64,000 nt of DNA. Source: Sphingosinicella sp963974575 (lineage in GTDB: Bacteria > Pseudomonadota > Alphaproteobacteria > Sphingomonadales > Sphingomonadaceae). The first letter of the stretch is position 1, and each line of letters opens with the position of its first letter. Made by a program: the position numbers and the translations under genes. Below are positions 44,150 to 51,798 of the stretch, piece after piece. Location: assembly GCF_963974575.1 (NCBI RefSeq), contig NZ_CAXBBQ010000008.1, positions 69,821 to 133,820 of the forward strand, written 5' to 3'. The notes beneath the pieces are model-generated. The model saw nothing but the letters and a program-made list of their open reading frames with translations. It made no database searches and was not told where the DNA came from.

Positions 44150-44770
44150 TCAGCAGTGACCCATGAGCGAGAGAACTTCCTTGCGACGGCCTGGATCATC
44201 CCGAAAACAGCCAAGCACCTTGCTGGTCACCATGTCTACTCCTGGGGTCCGCACACCGCGCCCAGTCATGCAGCCGTGGGTGGCCTTGACCACGACAATG
44301 ACGCCTTGGGGGCGCAGGTTGTCCCAGATGCACTGCGCGATCTCGGCGGTCAGACGCTCCTGGATTTGCAACCGTCGTGCATAGCCGTGAAGGACGCGGG
44401 CCAGCTTGGAAATGCCCACGACCCGGTCCGTCGGGAGATAGGCAATCGAGGCTGTGCCCACAATCGGGGCGAGGTGATGTTCACAATGCGAATGGAAAAC
44501 AATGTCACGCAGCAGTACGATTTCGTCGTAGCCCGCCACCTCTCCGAAGGTTCGTTGCAGGTGAACCGCCGGATCCTCCTCGTATCCGGCACAATATTCC
44601 CTCCACGCCCGGCCAACACGGACGGGCGTATCGAGCAGGCCTTCGCGTGTCGGATCATCACCCGCCCAGCGAAGCAGAGTGCGTATCGCTTCCTGAACGT
44701 CGTGCGGCACTGGAAGATGGCCGGGTTCGTGCTGGAGCTCAGGCACGAACTGGGGGGCGATCACGTTCAT
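44150..44770 (-). CDS. folE: GTP cyclohydrolase I
   Basis: Converts GTP to 7,8-dihydroneopterin triphosphate, the first step of folate and pterin synthesis. The 206-residue protein has the Zn ligands Cys96 and His99 (HSHCEHH) and Cys167 (ATHGCMTGRG), plus SIAYLPTDRVVGISKLAR. It is probably an extra, light-linked copy, because such folE genes accompany carotenoid and photolyase genes (pterin cofactor supply). It is divergent from the LOV-HTH gene. Confidence 0.94.
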   Translation of the reverse strand: MNVIAPQFVPELQHEPGHLPVPHDVQEAIRTLLRWAGDDPTREGLLDTPVRVGRAWREYCAGYEEDPAVHLQRTFGEVAGYDEIVLLRDIVFHSHCEHHLAPIVGTASIAYLPTDRVVGISKLARVLHGYARRLQIQERLTAEIAQCIWDNLRPQGVIVVVKATHGCMTGRGVRTPGVDMVTSKVLGCFRDDPGRRKEVLSLMGHC

Positions 44771-44795
44771 CGTGGATCCTGCTCAAATAGGGTTT

Positions 44796-44829
44796 GCCGG
44801 TCGCCAGGGGGGGGCGTCTGGCAACCGGC
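44796..44829. promoter_or_regulatory. 12-bp inverted repeat in the folE/LOV divergent promoter
   Basis: GCCGGTCGCCAG and CTGGCAACCGGC are inverted repeats with one mismatch and a 10-base spacer (a run of G, then CGT). The arm centres are about 22 bases, two helical turns, apart. Its position between folE and the LOV-HTH gene makes it a candidate operator for the LOV protein. Confidence 0.4.
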
Positions 44830-44898
44830 GCTATCCAACTAGGCTTTTCGTTCGCCATCTGCGATATGGCCTTAAGTGTAGCGAAGACGTTCCACAGG

Positions 44899-45483
44899 AT
44901 GACGATGGACCCAAAAGAGTTGATCTCGAACAGCAAGGTCGCTGCGGTGGTCAGCGACCCGCGCCAGATGGACAATCCGATCGTGGCCTGCAACCAGGCC
45001 TTCGTCGATCTGACTGGCTATTCGCGAGAGGAGATCATCGGCCGCAATTGCCGATTCCTGCGGGGTGTGCGGACCGAGCCGGAACAGACAACCATGCTGC
45101 GCGAAGCTGTGGCGGAATGCCGCCCGGTGATGGTCGAACTGATCAACTACAGGAAGGACGGCACCGCATTCCGCAATGCCGTCATGATCGCTCCGCTGTT
45201 TGATGCAAATGGAGACCTCACCTATTTCCTTGGATCGCAAATGGCGATCGACGACAGCGGTGCCAGCCGCCACGAACAGGCGCGTGCGCTCGTCAAAAGC
45301 CTTAGCCGGCGGCAGCGTCAGATTCTCGAGGCGCTGGCCAAGGGGCGCCTCAACAAGCAGATTGCCTACGAACTCGACCTGACCGAACGAACGATCAAGC
45401 TGCACCGTGCCGCCATGCTCCGCGGGCTTGGCGTGCGCACCGTAGCCGAAGCAATACGGATTGCGATCGAAGCCGGGATGTAA
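44899..45483 (+). CDS. LOV-HTH blue-light transcription factor (EL222-like)
   Basis: A 194-residue photoreceptor with a LOV domain (about residues 12-115) and a LuxR-type HTH (about 130-190), closely resembling EL222 of Erythrobacter litoralis. The flavin-adduct cysteine is Cys51 in GRNCRFLRG. ELINYRKDGTAFRNAVMIAP and YFLGSQMAIDD match the rest of the LOV core. The HTH reads LSRRQRQILEALAKGRLNKQ, then YELDLTERTIKLHRA. EL222 dimerises and binds DNA on blue-light activation. Likely targets here are folE and the carotenoid genes on either side. Start is ATG at 44899 or 44905. Confidence 0.93.
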   Translation: MTMDPKELISNSKVAAVVSDPRQMDNPIVACNQAFVDLTGYSREEIIGRNCRFLRGVRTEPEQTTMLREAVAECRPVMVELINYRKDGTAFRNAVMIAPLFDANGDLTYFLGSQMAIDDSGASRHEQARALVKSLSRRQRQILEALAKGRLNKQIAYELDLTERTIKLHRAAMLRGLGVRTVAEAIRIAIEAGM

Positions 45484-45528
45484 ATGCGCGCAGATGATGA
45501 GAGGGTGAGGCCTGTCAGTACCCCTCCA

Positions 45529-47442
45529 TCAATGCATCCGATTGACGGCAAAGCGCGCCAGCTCGCGCAGCGGGCTGGCTTTTGGACCGAACCCGTCCAG
45601 TGCCTGATGACAGGCGCTTTCCAGTAGACTAGCCTGGGCTGCGGCCCCCTCGAGTCCCAGAAGCGTAGTCGCACTTTTGCGACCGGCTCTCGCATCCTTG
45701 CCGACGGCCTTACCGACGACCGCGGCGTCGCCGATGCTGTCGAGCATGTCGTCGCGAATCTGGAATACCAGTCCGAGATTGTCGGCAAAGGCGATCAGGC
45801 GGTTGCGGTCCTCGGCGCTGCATTGGCCGAGTAACGATCCTGCCTCCACCGCGTAGCGGATCAGCGCACCGGTCTTTCGGCTTTCGCATTCGAAGATGTC
45901 GTCGGGGCGGGGCCGCGCCGAGGGATATAGGTCCATCATTTGACCGCCGGCCAGCCCGTCCTGGCCGATCGAACGGGCCATTGAGAGGACCAGTTGCGCG
46001 CGTACCGCCGGATCAGGATGGGTGGCTTCCTCGGCCAGGATTTCGAACGCAAGCGCAAGCAGGGCGTCCCCGGCGAGAACGGCGGTCGCTTCATCAAATT
46101 TGCGATGCAGGGTCGGGCGGCCGCGACGCCGATCATCGTCGTCCATGCAGGGCAGATCGTCATGCACCAGCGATTGTGCGTGAACGCATTCGATTGCCGC
46201 GCCGACGCGCAGCGCCTGGTCATAGGCGCCGCCAACCAGATCGCTGACCGCCGTTACCAGCAGTGCACGAAACCGCTTACCTCCGCCGATTGTGGCATAG
46301 CGCATCGCTTCGGCGAGACGCCGATCACGCCCGCGGGTATGGCCGATCGCAGCTTCAAGCGTGGTATCGATATCCTTGCGTAGCCGTGACAGCCGGTCTT
46401 TCAATGACCCTCCCGGGCTTCTAAGGCCGAGCGGCTCCAGTGAGACCGGGCGGAAGCGGACGCGTTCGATGGCGCCAGGGGATTCGGTAATGGTGCAATC
46501 CAGTTCGCGCAGCGCTTCGCAAATCTCTGCAACCACGCTGTCGGGGGTAGATGCGGCCGCAGTCAGGCCGATGCGTTTCGCTCGCAGCACGGCGCCTCGC
46601 GGAAGATCCGCTCCGCCGCCGATCAGGCGCGCGTCCGCGCATCCCGCAGCACTCGCCACTTCCACAAGACGCCGGGCGTTCGAAGACATCGTGTCGCCGG
46701 CCACCAGCACCAGGTCGCATTGCGCGGCAATCGCCGAAATCGCATCCTGCCGATTGCTGGTCGCATAACAGATGTCACTGGAGCGTGGCGCGGCGACATC
46801 GCGAAACCGTGCCTTGATCGCGGCAATCATCTCTGCGGCATCGCGCTGGGAAAAGGTGGTCTGCACTGCGTAGGCCAGCGCCATGTTCGGCGCGAGATCC
46901 AGTCTCTCGAGATCCCCGGGCCTGCAAACCACGGAAACCGCGCCTGCAGGTAGCTGCCCGAGCGTCCCGACAACTTCGGGATGCCCGATATGTCCTATCA
47001 GCAGGACGTGGCGACCGGCCCGGTACCATCCCTCAATCTCGGCGTGAACCTTGGTAACGAGGGGGCAGACGGCGTCGATCATTCGCAGCGCGCGAGCTTG
47101 CGCTGCACGCACGACCGAGCGGGCGCTGCCATGGGCGGAGAGAATCGCGACGGCGCCGCTCGGAATCTCGTCAATCTCCTGCACAAACACTGCGCCGAGA
47201 CGTTCCAGGCGTTCCACAACAGTGCGGTTGTGCACGATCGCACGCCTCACGTAGACCGGCGCCCCGTGATGCTCCAGCGCCCGCTCGACGGCCTCGATCG
47301 CCCGCTGTACCCCGGCGCAAAAGCCGCGAGGGTTCGCCAACAAGACCTGACGCGGGGACACTTCAGGGGGGCACACGTCCGGGGTCGGGGTCAAGCTGGG
47401 CACCATAGCGTTGCTTTCCCGAAGCACTCTGCAACACATCAA
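45529..47442 (-). CDS. ispH-crtE: IspH - polyprenyl diphosphate synthase fusion
   Basis: One uninterrupted 637-residue protein. Residues about 30-335 form a full HMBPP reductase (IspH) with three [4Fe-4S] cysteines: Cys42 (NPRGFCAGV), Cys126 (DAVCPLVTKVH) and Cys225 (DICYATSNRQ). Residues about 345-637 form a complete all-trans prenyl synthase with FARM HDDLPCMDDDD (427-436) and SARM DDMLDSIGD, of the FPP/GGPP synthase (IspA/CrtE) type. The fusion would make IPP/DMAPP and condense them directly. Whether it makes FPP or GGPP is unclear, though the adjacent crtI favours GGPP. Met13 is an alternative start. Confidence 0.93.
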   Translation of the reverse strand: MMCCRVLRESNAMVPSLTPTPDVCPPEVSPRQVLLANPRGFCAGVQRAIEAVERALEHHGAPVYVRRAIVHNRTVVERLERLGAVFVQEIDEIPSGAVAILSAHGSARSVVRAAQARALRMIDAVCPLVTKVHAEIEGWYRAGRHVLLIGHIGHPEVVGTLGQLPAGAVSVVCRPGDLERLDLAPNMALAYAVQTTFSQRDAAEMIAAIKARFRDVAAPRSSDICYATSNRQDAISAIAAQCDLVLVAGDTMSSNARRLVEVASAAGCADARLIGGGADLPRGAVLRAKRIGLTAAASTPDSVVAEICEALRELDCTITESPGAIERVRFRPVSLEPLGLRSPGGSLKDRLSRLRKDIDTTLEAAIGHTRGRDRRLAEAMRYATIGGGKRFRALLVTAVSDLVGGAYDQALRVGAAIECVHAQSLVHDDLPCMDDDDRRRGRPTLHRKFDEATAVLAGDALLALAFEILAEEATHPDPAVRAQLVLSMARSIGQDGLAGGQMMDLYPSARPRPDDIFECESRKTGALIRYAVEAGSLLGQCSAEDRNRLIAFADNLGLVFQIRDDMLDSIGDAAVVGKAVGKDARAGRKSATTLLGLEGAAAQASLLESACHQALDGFGPKASPLRELARFAVNRMH

Positions 47443-47506
47443 GGTATTGCGGTATCCTCCCCTTGGGACAGGTTGCTTGAGGCCAAGCCCGGCTTAGGCA
47501 CCTCGC

Positions 47507-48979
47507 ATGGTTTCTCCTCCCTCAGCGATCGTTATTGGTTCTGGTTTCGGCGGCCTCGCCCTTGCGATCCGGCTGCAGAGCGCCGGCATTGCAACAACCA
47601 TTGTCGAGGCGCGCGACCGCCCCGGCGGGCGCGCCTACGTGTGGAAACGCGGCGATTATACATTCGACGCCGGTCCGACGGTGATTACCGATCCTGCCTG
47701 CCTGGAGGAACTATGGGCGCTGTCGGGCGGCTGCCTTGGCGATGATGTCACGCTACTTCCGGTCTCTCCATTCTATCGCCTGATCTGGAACGACGGGACG
47801 CGGTTCGACTATTCCAATGTCGATGCCGAACTCGATCGCCAGATCGCTCGGCTGAGCCCGGCGGACGTCGCTGGATATGCCCGCTTCCTGGAATATTCCA
47901 GGAGTGTGTACGAAGAAGGCTATCTCAAGCTCGGCACGGTGCCGTTTCTTGATTTCACGTCCATGCTGAAAGCCGCGCCGGCGCTGGTACGGCACGGCGC
48001 CTGGCGCTCGGTCTATTCGGTCGTCTCCAGCTTTGTGCAAAACGAAAAGCTGCGCCAGGCCCTGTCCTTTCACACGCTGCTGGTCGGCGGCAATCCGATG
48101 CAAACCAGCAGCATCTATGCCCTGATTCACCAGTTGGAAAAGCAGGGTGGCGTGTGGTTCGCCAAGGGCGGGACCAATGCCCTCGTCAGCGGGATGGTCG
48201 CGCTGTTCGAGCGGCTGGGCGGCGCTTTGTTGCTTGGCGAAAAGGTTGCCCGCATCACGCATAGGGGCAAGCAAGTGACGGGAGTGGAGACGGCATCGGG
48301 AAAGGTGCTGAAGTCCGAAATGGTCGCAAGCAATGGCGATCTGGTCCACAGCTACGGTTTGATCGAGGGCTCGCGTTACGCAGCCGGCAAGGTCCGTTCG
48401 CTCAGGCGCAAGCGGTTTTCGCCCAGCCTGTTCGTGGTCCACTTCGGTCTCGACGGCTCGTTCCCCGGGATTGCGCACCACTCGATCCTGTTTTCCGATC
48501 GCTATGGCTCGCTGCTCAAGGACATCTACAAGCACGGAAAGCTGGCGGAAGACCCATCGATTTACCTGCATCATCCCAGCGCGACGGATCCGGATATGGC
48601 CCCTGCCGGAAAGTCCACATTCTATGCGCTGGCGCCCGTACCCCACATGGGCCGCGCACCGGTGGATTGGGCGGTTGAAGGTCAGCGCTATTGCGATGTC
48701 GTGCTAGGCCGGATCTGCGACCTGCTGATCCCCGATCTCTACGAGCGGCTGGAGACCTGCTTTCACTATACCCCGCAGGATTTCCATGACGATCTCGGCG
48801 CACACCTCGGTAGCGCCTTCAGCCTCGAGCCCGTGTTGACCCAGAGTGCATGGCTACGCGGTCACAACCGCGACGATCATTTTTCCAACCTTTACTTTGT
48901 TGGCGCAGGGACCCACCCTGGTGCGGGTATTCCAGGCGTTGTCGGCAGCGCAAAGGCTACTGCGAGTTTGATGGTATAA
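47507..48979 (+). CDS. crtI: Phytoene desaturase-type carotenoid dehydrogenase
   Basis: A 490-residue FAD enzyme of the CrtI family with GSGFGGLALAIRL (11-23), GGRAYVWKRGDYTFDAGPTV near residue 42 and the C-terminal YFVGAGTHPGAGIPGV signature. It desaturates phytoene towards neurosporene or lycopene. It diverges from ispH-crtE across 64 bases, so one light-regulated promoter region could serve both. No phytoene synthase (crtB) is present nearby. No clear ribosome-binding site is visible, which may mean weak translation or a start a little downstream. Confidence 0.93.
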   Translation: MVSPPSAIVIGSGFGGLALAIRLQSAGIATTIVEARDRPGGRAYVWKRGDYTFDAGPTVITDPACLEELWALSGGCLGDDVTLLPVSPFYRLIWNDGTRFDYSNVDAELDRQIARLSPADVAGYARFLEYSRSVYEEGYLKLGTVPFLDFTSMLKAAPALVRHGAWRSVYSVVSSFVQNEKLRQALSFHTLLVGGNPMQTSSIYALIHQLEKQGGVWFAKGGTNALVSGMVALFERLGGALLLGEKVARITHRGKQVTGVETASGKVLKSEMVASNGDLVHSYGLIEGSRYAAGKVRSLRRKRFSPSLFVVHFGLDGSFPGIAHHSILFSDRYGSLLKDIYKHGKLAEDPSIYLHHPSATDPDMAPAGKSTFYALAPVPHMGRAPVDWAVEGQRYCDVVLGRICDLLIPDLYERLETCFHYTPQDFHDDLGAHLGSAFSLEPVLTQSAWLRGHNRDDHFSNLYFVGAGTHPGAGIPGVVGSAKATASLMV

Positions 48980-49138
48980 GCCGGGACATGTCGCGTTCAG
49001 TGGCGATCTTGCAGGCATCATCGATCTCGCGAAAGAGGACGCTCTCTCCCGACGCACTCACGCTCGAAACACTGAACCGGTTTTGTATTAACGCGATGCG
49101 GAGACAAGTTTAACCTGCTTCTTATAAAATGAGGCGTT

Positions 49139-49620
49139 CGTGGCCAAGAATGTCAGGAAAGGTCGCTTCCAGGCGATGGTCTCTGCCCTGACGATGTTCG
49201 CGCTTGGCGAAATGCAGGCTCGCTATGCCTACGTCGATCTTGCCGAGATGGTACGCGCGCGTTTTACCGATCCGCAGAAAACACTGCGCGAACTGTTCGG
49301 CCGGCTGGTTTTTAATGTGCTGACGGGCAACACCGATGATCATGCCCGTCAACCATGCGGCATTTTTGGGATGGTACCCATCTCACGCTTACGACATATG
49401 CCCGCAACCGCGTAGCGGGTGGGAGGCCAATCAGGCGATGGCGGTGCATGGGGAGGACAAGCGCAGCCTTTTCGAAAGCTGCCGCCTGTCTGCATCGAAC
49501 TTTCTGCTGAGCGATCGCGATGTCCGTCATCTGATCAAAGACCGGGTCGGGATGATCACGCAGCTATGCGGCACGATTTGCGATGAAGCCGAATTGAGTA
49601 AGGTCGATCGGGGATAACTG
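49139..49620 (+). pseudogene. hipA: C-terminal remnant of hipA
   Basis: Two overlapping frames encode the second half of a HipA kinase: AMVSALTMFALGEMQARYA and ELFGRLVFNVLTGNTDDHAR (catalytic-loop region), then after a frameshift near 49349 HAYDICPQPRSGWEANQAM and FLLSDRDVRHLIKD up to DEAELSKVDRG. A stop interrupts the expected LWRRQ continuation. It lies on the same strand and in the right order relative to the N-terminal piece at 33.8 kb. The central ~180 residues are missing. Confidence 0.7.
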
Positions 49621-49825
49621 TGGCGCCGCCAATCGGTTGTGGCCGGTGTGACCCACTCCCTGCTCGGAATGCCAAGACATTGTTCGATAAGCGAGGCTGT
49701 AGATTGCAGCGAACACAACACATTGTCGTCCCCGCCTACGTCAAGTGCCAAATGCGCGCCCGCCGATTGAGCGTTAGCCAGCGATCCTGCCAGAGATATC
49801 GAGCAGCACCAGTGGCGAAGGCGAT

Positions 49826-50311
49826 TCAGCCGCGCGTGAACTCGATCGCCCCTTGCGGCAAGAGGTAGAGCACCAGAGCCTTTCCGCCGCTTACCGTCGG
49901 ATGGTGCGCGGAGCCGGGGCCGTAAACTTTCCATCCCTTCACCACGCCGTCGAAGGCGGCCTTGTTGTCCAGGGGCATGACCAGGTCGATTTCGCCGTTC
50001 GGGTGGCTGTGGTGGGGGCCGACGACATCATCCATCTCGACGACATCGACCGAGAAGCCATGGGTCGGTTCGCCCGGCTTCACGGGCCGGCCGAACCGGA
50101 TACCGCCTGCCTCGCGCGCACAGAGCCAACCTTCTGCGCATCCACGATGGCAGAGCGCCTCCATTGCGCTGAACCAGGGGCCATCCGGCGGGAACTCGGT
50201 GTTCAGCAGATCGGTGAGTGCAGGCTCGATCGGTCGCCCGTCGATCCGAGCGGTGACCTTGGCCACGAGCGTCACGAACTCGGCTGGCACGGCGGGTGCT
50301 GAGGTCGTCAT
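49826..50311 (-). CDS. DUF4863-family cupin-like protein of the box cluster
   Basis: A 161-residue protein with the family's metal-ligand-like motif GPHHSHPNGEIDLVMPLD and the C-terminal GSAHHPTVSGGKALVLYLLP. DUF4863 includes 4-hydroxylaminobenzoate lyase and is often found in box clusters, where its role is unknown. The start overlaps nothing and lies 1 base after the flavodoxin stop, so the two are co-transcribed, divergent from boxR. The function here is not established. Confidence 0.78.
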   Translation of the reverse strand: MTTSAPAVPAEFVTLVAKVTARIDGRPIEPALTDLLNTEFPPDGPWFSAMEALCHRGCAEGWLCAREAGGIRFGRPVKPGEPTHGFSVDVVEMDDVVGPHHSHPNGEIDLVMPLDNKAAFDGVVKGWKVYGPGSAHHPTVSGGKALVLYLLPQGAIEFTRG

Positions 50312-50312
50312 A

Positions 50313-50777
50313 TCAGGCGGCCTGGCGCAGCTGCGCCGCCCATTCCGCCGCCCAGGCACCGGCGACATCCTCTGCAAGCGTGCCCGACCCCGCATCATGC
50401 TGGACAAGTGGCGCAAAGCGCGATGCACCCTTCTCGGCAAAGAGCGCGTCCCACTTCCGCCCCGCTTCGCAGAAGGTCGCTGCATAGGTCCGGTCACCGA
50501 GGCCAAACACTGTGAAGCGGATGCCGGCGAGATTGTCGGCGGCCCCGAGAGCCTCAAACAGCGCCTGCCCGTTGTCCGGGATGTCGCCGTGGCCATAGGT
50601 CGATGAGACGATTACAACGAACTCGAACGCCCGCAGCGCATCAGTGCCGACCGAATCCATCAGCTGCATTTCCGACTCGATGCCGGCCGCGCCGAGCGCG
50701 GTGCTGATCTCCTCGGCACAAATTTCGGCCGTCCCCGTCATGGTAGCCACGAAAATTCCAACACGATGGCTCGACAT
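50313..50777 (-). CDS. Flavodoxin-domain protein (MioC-like)
   Basis: A 154-residue flavodoxin fold. FMN-binding loops are VATMTGTAEICAEEI near the start, SSTYGHGDIPDN in the middle and FGLGDRTYAATFCEAG in the last third. It would carry electrons as FMN semiquinone or hydroquinone. It is divergent from boxR and pairs with the DUF4863 gene, so it is a candidate electron donor to BoxB, since the usual BoxA reductase gene is missing. The ATG follows GGAGCGAG. An in-frame start 30 bases upstream is less likely. Confidence 0.88.
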   Translation of the reverse strand: MSSHRVGIFVATMTGTAEICAEEISTALGAAGIESEMQLMDSVGTDALRAFEFVVIVSSTYGHGDIPDNGQALFEALGAADNLAGIRFTVFGLGDRTYAATFCEAGRKWDALFAEKGASRFAPLVQHDAGSGTLAEDVAGAWAAEWAAQLRQAA

Positions 50778-50820
50778 GCATCTCGCTCCGAGAATAATGT
50801 TTCTCACTTGAGTACGGTAT

Positions 50821-50830
50821 ATGCAATATA
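50821..50830 (+). promoter_or_regulatory. ATGCAATATA element before boxR
   Basis: ATGCAATATA lies 6 bases before the boxR start. The same ten bases occur at 51732-51741, and the inverted near-copy TATAGTGCAT at 51767-51776 before boxC. TGCA-containing operators are known for the BoxR/BzdR family, so this is probably an autoregulatory BoxR site. Confidence 0.5.
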
Positions 50831-50836
50831 AAGCAG

Positions 50837-51721
50837 ATGGCCAAGCAGAAAAATATGGCGGCAGCTACATTGCCGAGCAATGAGGGGCCTGACTTTGCGG
50901 AGCTGGGGCGCCGTCTGCGGGCAGCGCGCGCGCGCGCCGGCATCACGCGGCGGCAGCTCGCCGTAGCCTCGGGAACCTCGGAGCGTTATCTGGCGCACCT
51001 TGAGTCGGGTACCGGCAACCCGTCGCTCAGCGTCCTGACCGCGCTTTCGGCGACACTCGACCTGGCCCCGGTCGAGTTGCTGCCGCAAGGTGGCGAGCGG
51101 AGCGGGCGTTATGAGGCGGTGATCGCCGCCGTGCGCCGACTGCCGCAGGACCGGCTTGAGGAGCTTCAGCAATGGCTGCACAAAGCCACTGCTATTGGTG
51201 AAAAGGCTCGACGGATCGCGCTTGTTGGCCTCCGCGGGGCCGGCAAGTCGTCGCTCGGGCAGGCACTTGCCGAGCGACTCGGCGTTCCCTTTCTTGAGAT
51301 GTCGCGCGAGGTCGAGCGCGCCTATGGCGGAGAGATCGGGTTGCTGATCGAACTCGGCGGCCAGAGCGCTCTCCGCAGCTATGAGGAACAGGCTTGGGAG
51401 GCGATTCGCGTAGAGCATGGCGCGGCGGTTATCGCCATGCCCGGCGGTATCGTTGCCAACGGCCCACTCTATGACCGCGTGCTGGCGACCTCCCACAGCA
51501 TCTGGCTCCAGGCGACGCCCAACGATCATATGGCCCGGGTGATGGCGCAGGGCGATTTCCGGCCAATGGCGAGCAATCGCCGCGCGATGGACGATCTGAA
51601 GACGATCCTTCAGGCACGATCATTGGAATATGCCCGCGCAGACATGAGTCTCGACACCTCGGCGCACGCCTTCGATGAGACGCTCGCCAACCTTGAGCAG
51701 ATGGCCCGTCAGGTCGCCTGA
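50837..51721 (+). CDS. boxR: BoxR/BzdR-type regulator (XRE HTH + shikimate-kinase-like domain)
   Basis: A 294-residue repressor. Residues about 20-80 are an XRE helix-turn-helix (GITRRQLAVASGTSERYLAHL). From about 125 on there is a shikimate-kinase-like domain with the P-loop GLRGAGKSSLGQ (131-142). This architecture is specific to regulators of aerobic or anaerobic benzoyl-CoA pathways, which bind benzoyl-CoA through the kinase-like domain and release DNA. It precedes boxC by 77 bases that contain TGCA operators. Confidence 0.93.
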   Translation: MAKQKNMAAATLPSNEGPDFAELGRRLRAARARAGITRRQLAVASGTSERYLAHLESGTGNPSLSVLTALSATLDLAPVELLPQGGERSGRYEAVIAAVRRLPQDRLEELQQWLHKATAIGEKARRIALVGLRGAGKSSLGQALAERLGVPFLEMSREVERAYGGEIGLLIELGGQSALRSYEEQAWEAIRVEHGAAVIAMPGGIVANGPLYDRVLATSHSIWLQATPNDHMARVMAQGDFRPMASNRRAMDDLKTILQARSLEYARADMSLDTSAHAFDETLANLEQMARQVA

Positions 51722-51730
51722 GGCCCTGAA

Positions 51731-51776
51731 CATGCAATATAGTACTTGCATGGAATGAGGGCGTGATATAGTGCAT
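51731..51776 (+). promoter_or_regulatory. boxC promoter region with BoxR-like dyad
   Basis: CATGCAA and TTGCATG form a perfect 7-bp inverted repeat with an 8-base spacer (51731-51752). TATAGTGCAT (51767-51776) is an inverted near-copy of ATGCAATATA. TTGCAT (51746-51751) and TATAGT (51767-51772) are 15 bases apart and could be -35 and -10 elements, so a bound repressor would cover the promoter. Confidence 0.5.
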
Positions 51777-51798
51777 GTTCTCGAAAAGGAGCATGGAT

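Noticed and set aside
47490..47501. CGGCTTAGGCAC as an EL222 binding site in the crt promoter
   Set aside because: Matches 10 of 12 positions of the EL222 consensus as I recall it; too weak without a binding test.
33951..49023. Nine-base direct match GCATCATCG near both ends of the 15-kb hipA interruption
   Set aside because: Too short to call an attachment or target duplication, and it lies outside the parts with clear hipA similarity.
48980..49138. Short open frame ending NRFCINAMRRQV downstream of crtI
   Set aside because: A possible degraded gene tail, but no family could be recognised and the frame is inconsistent.
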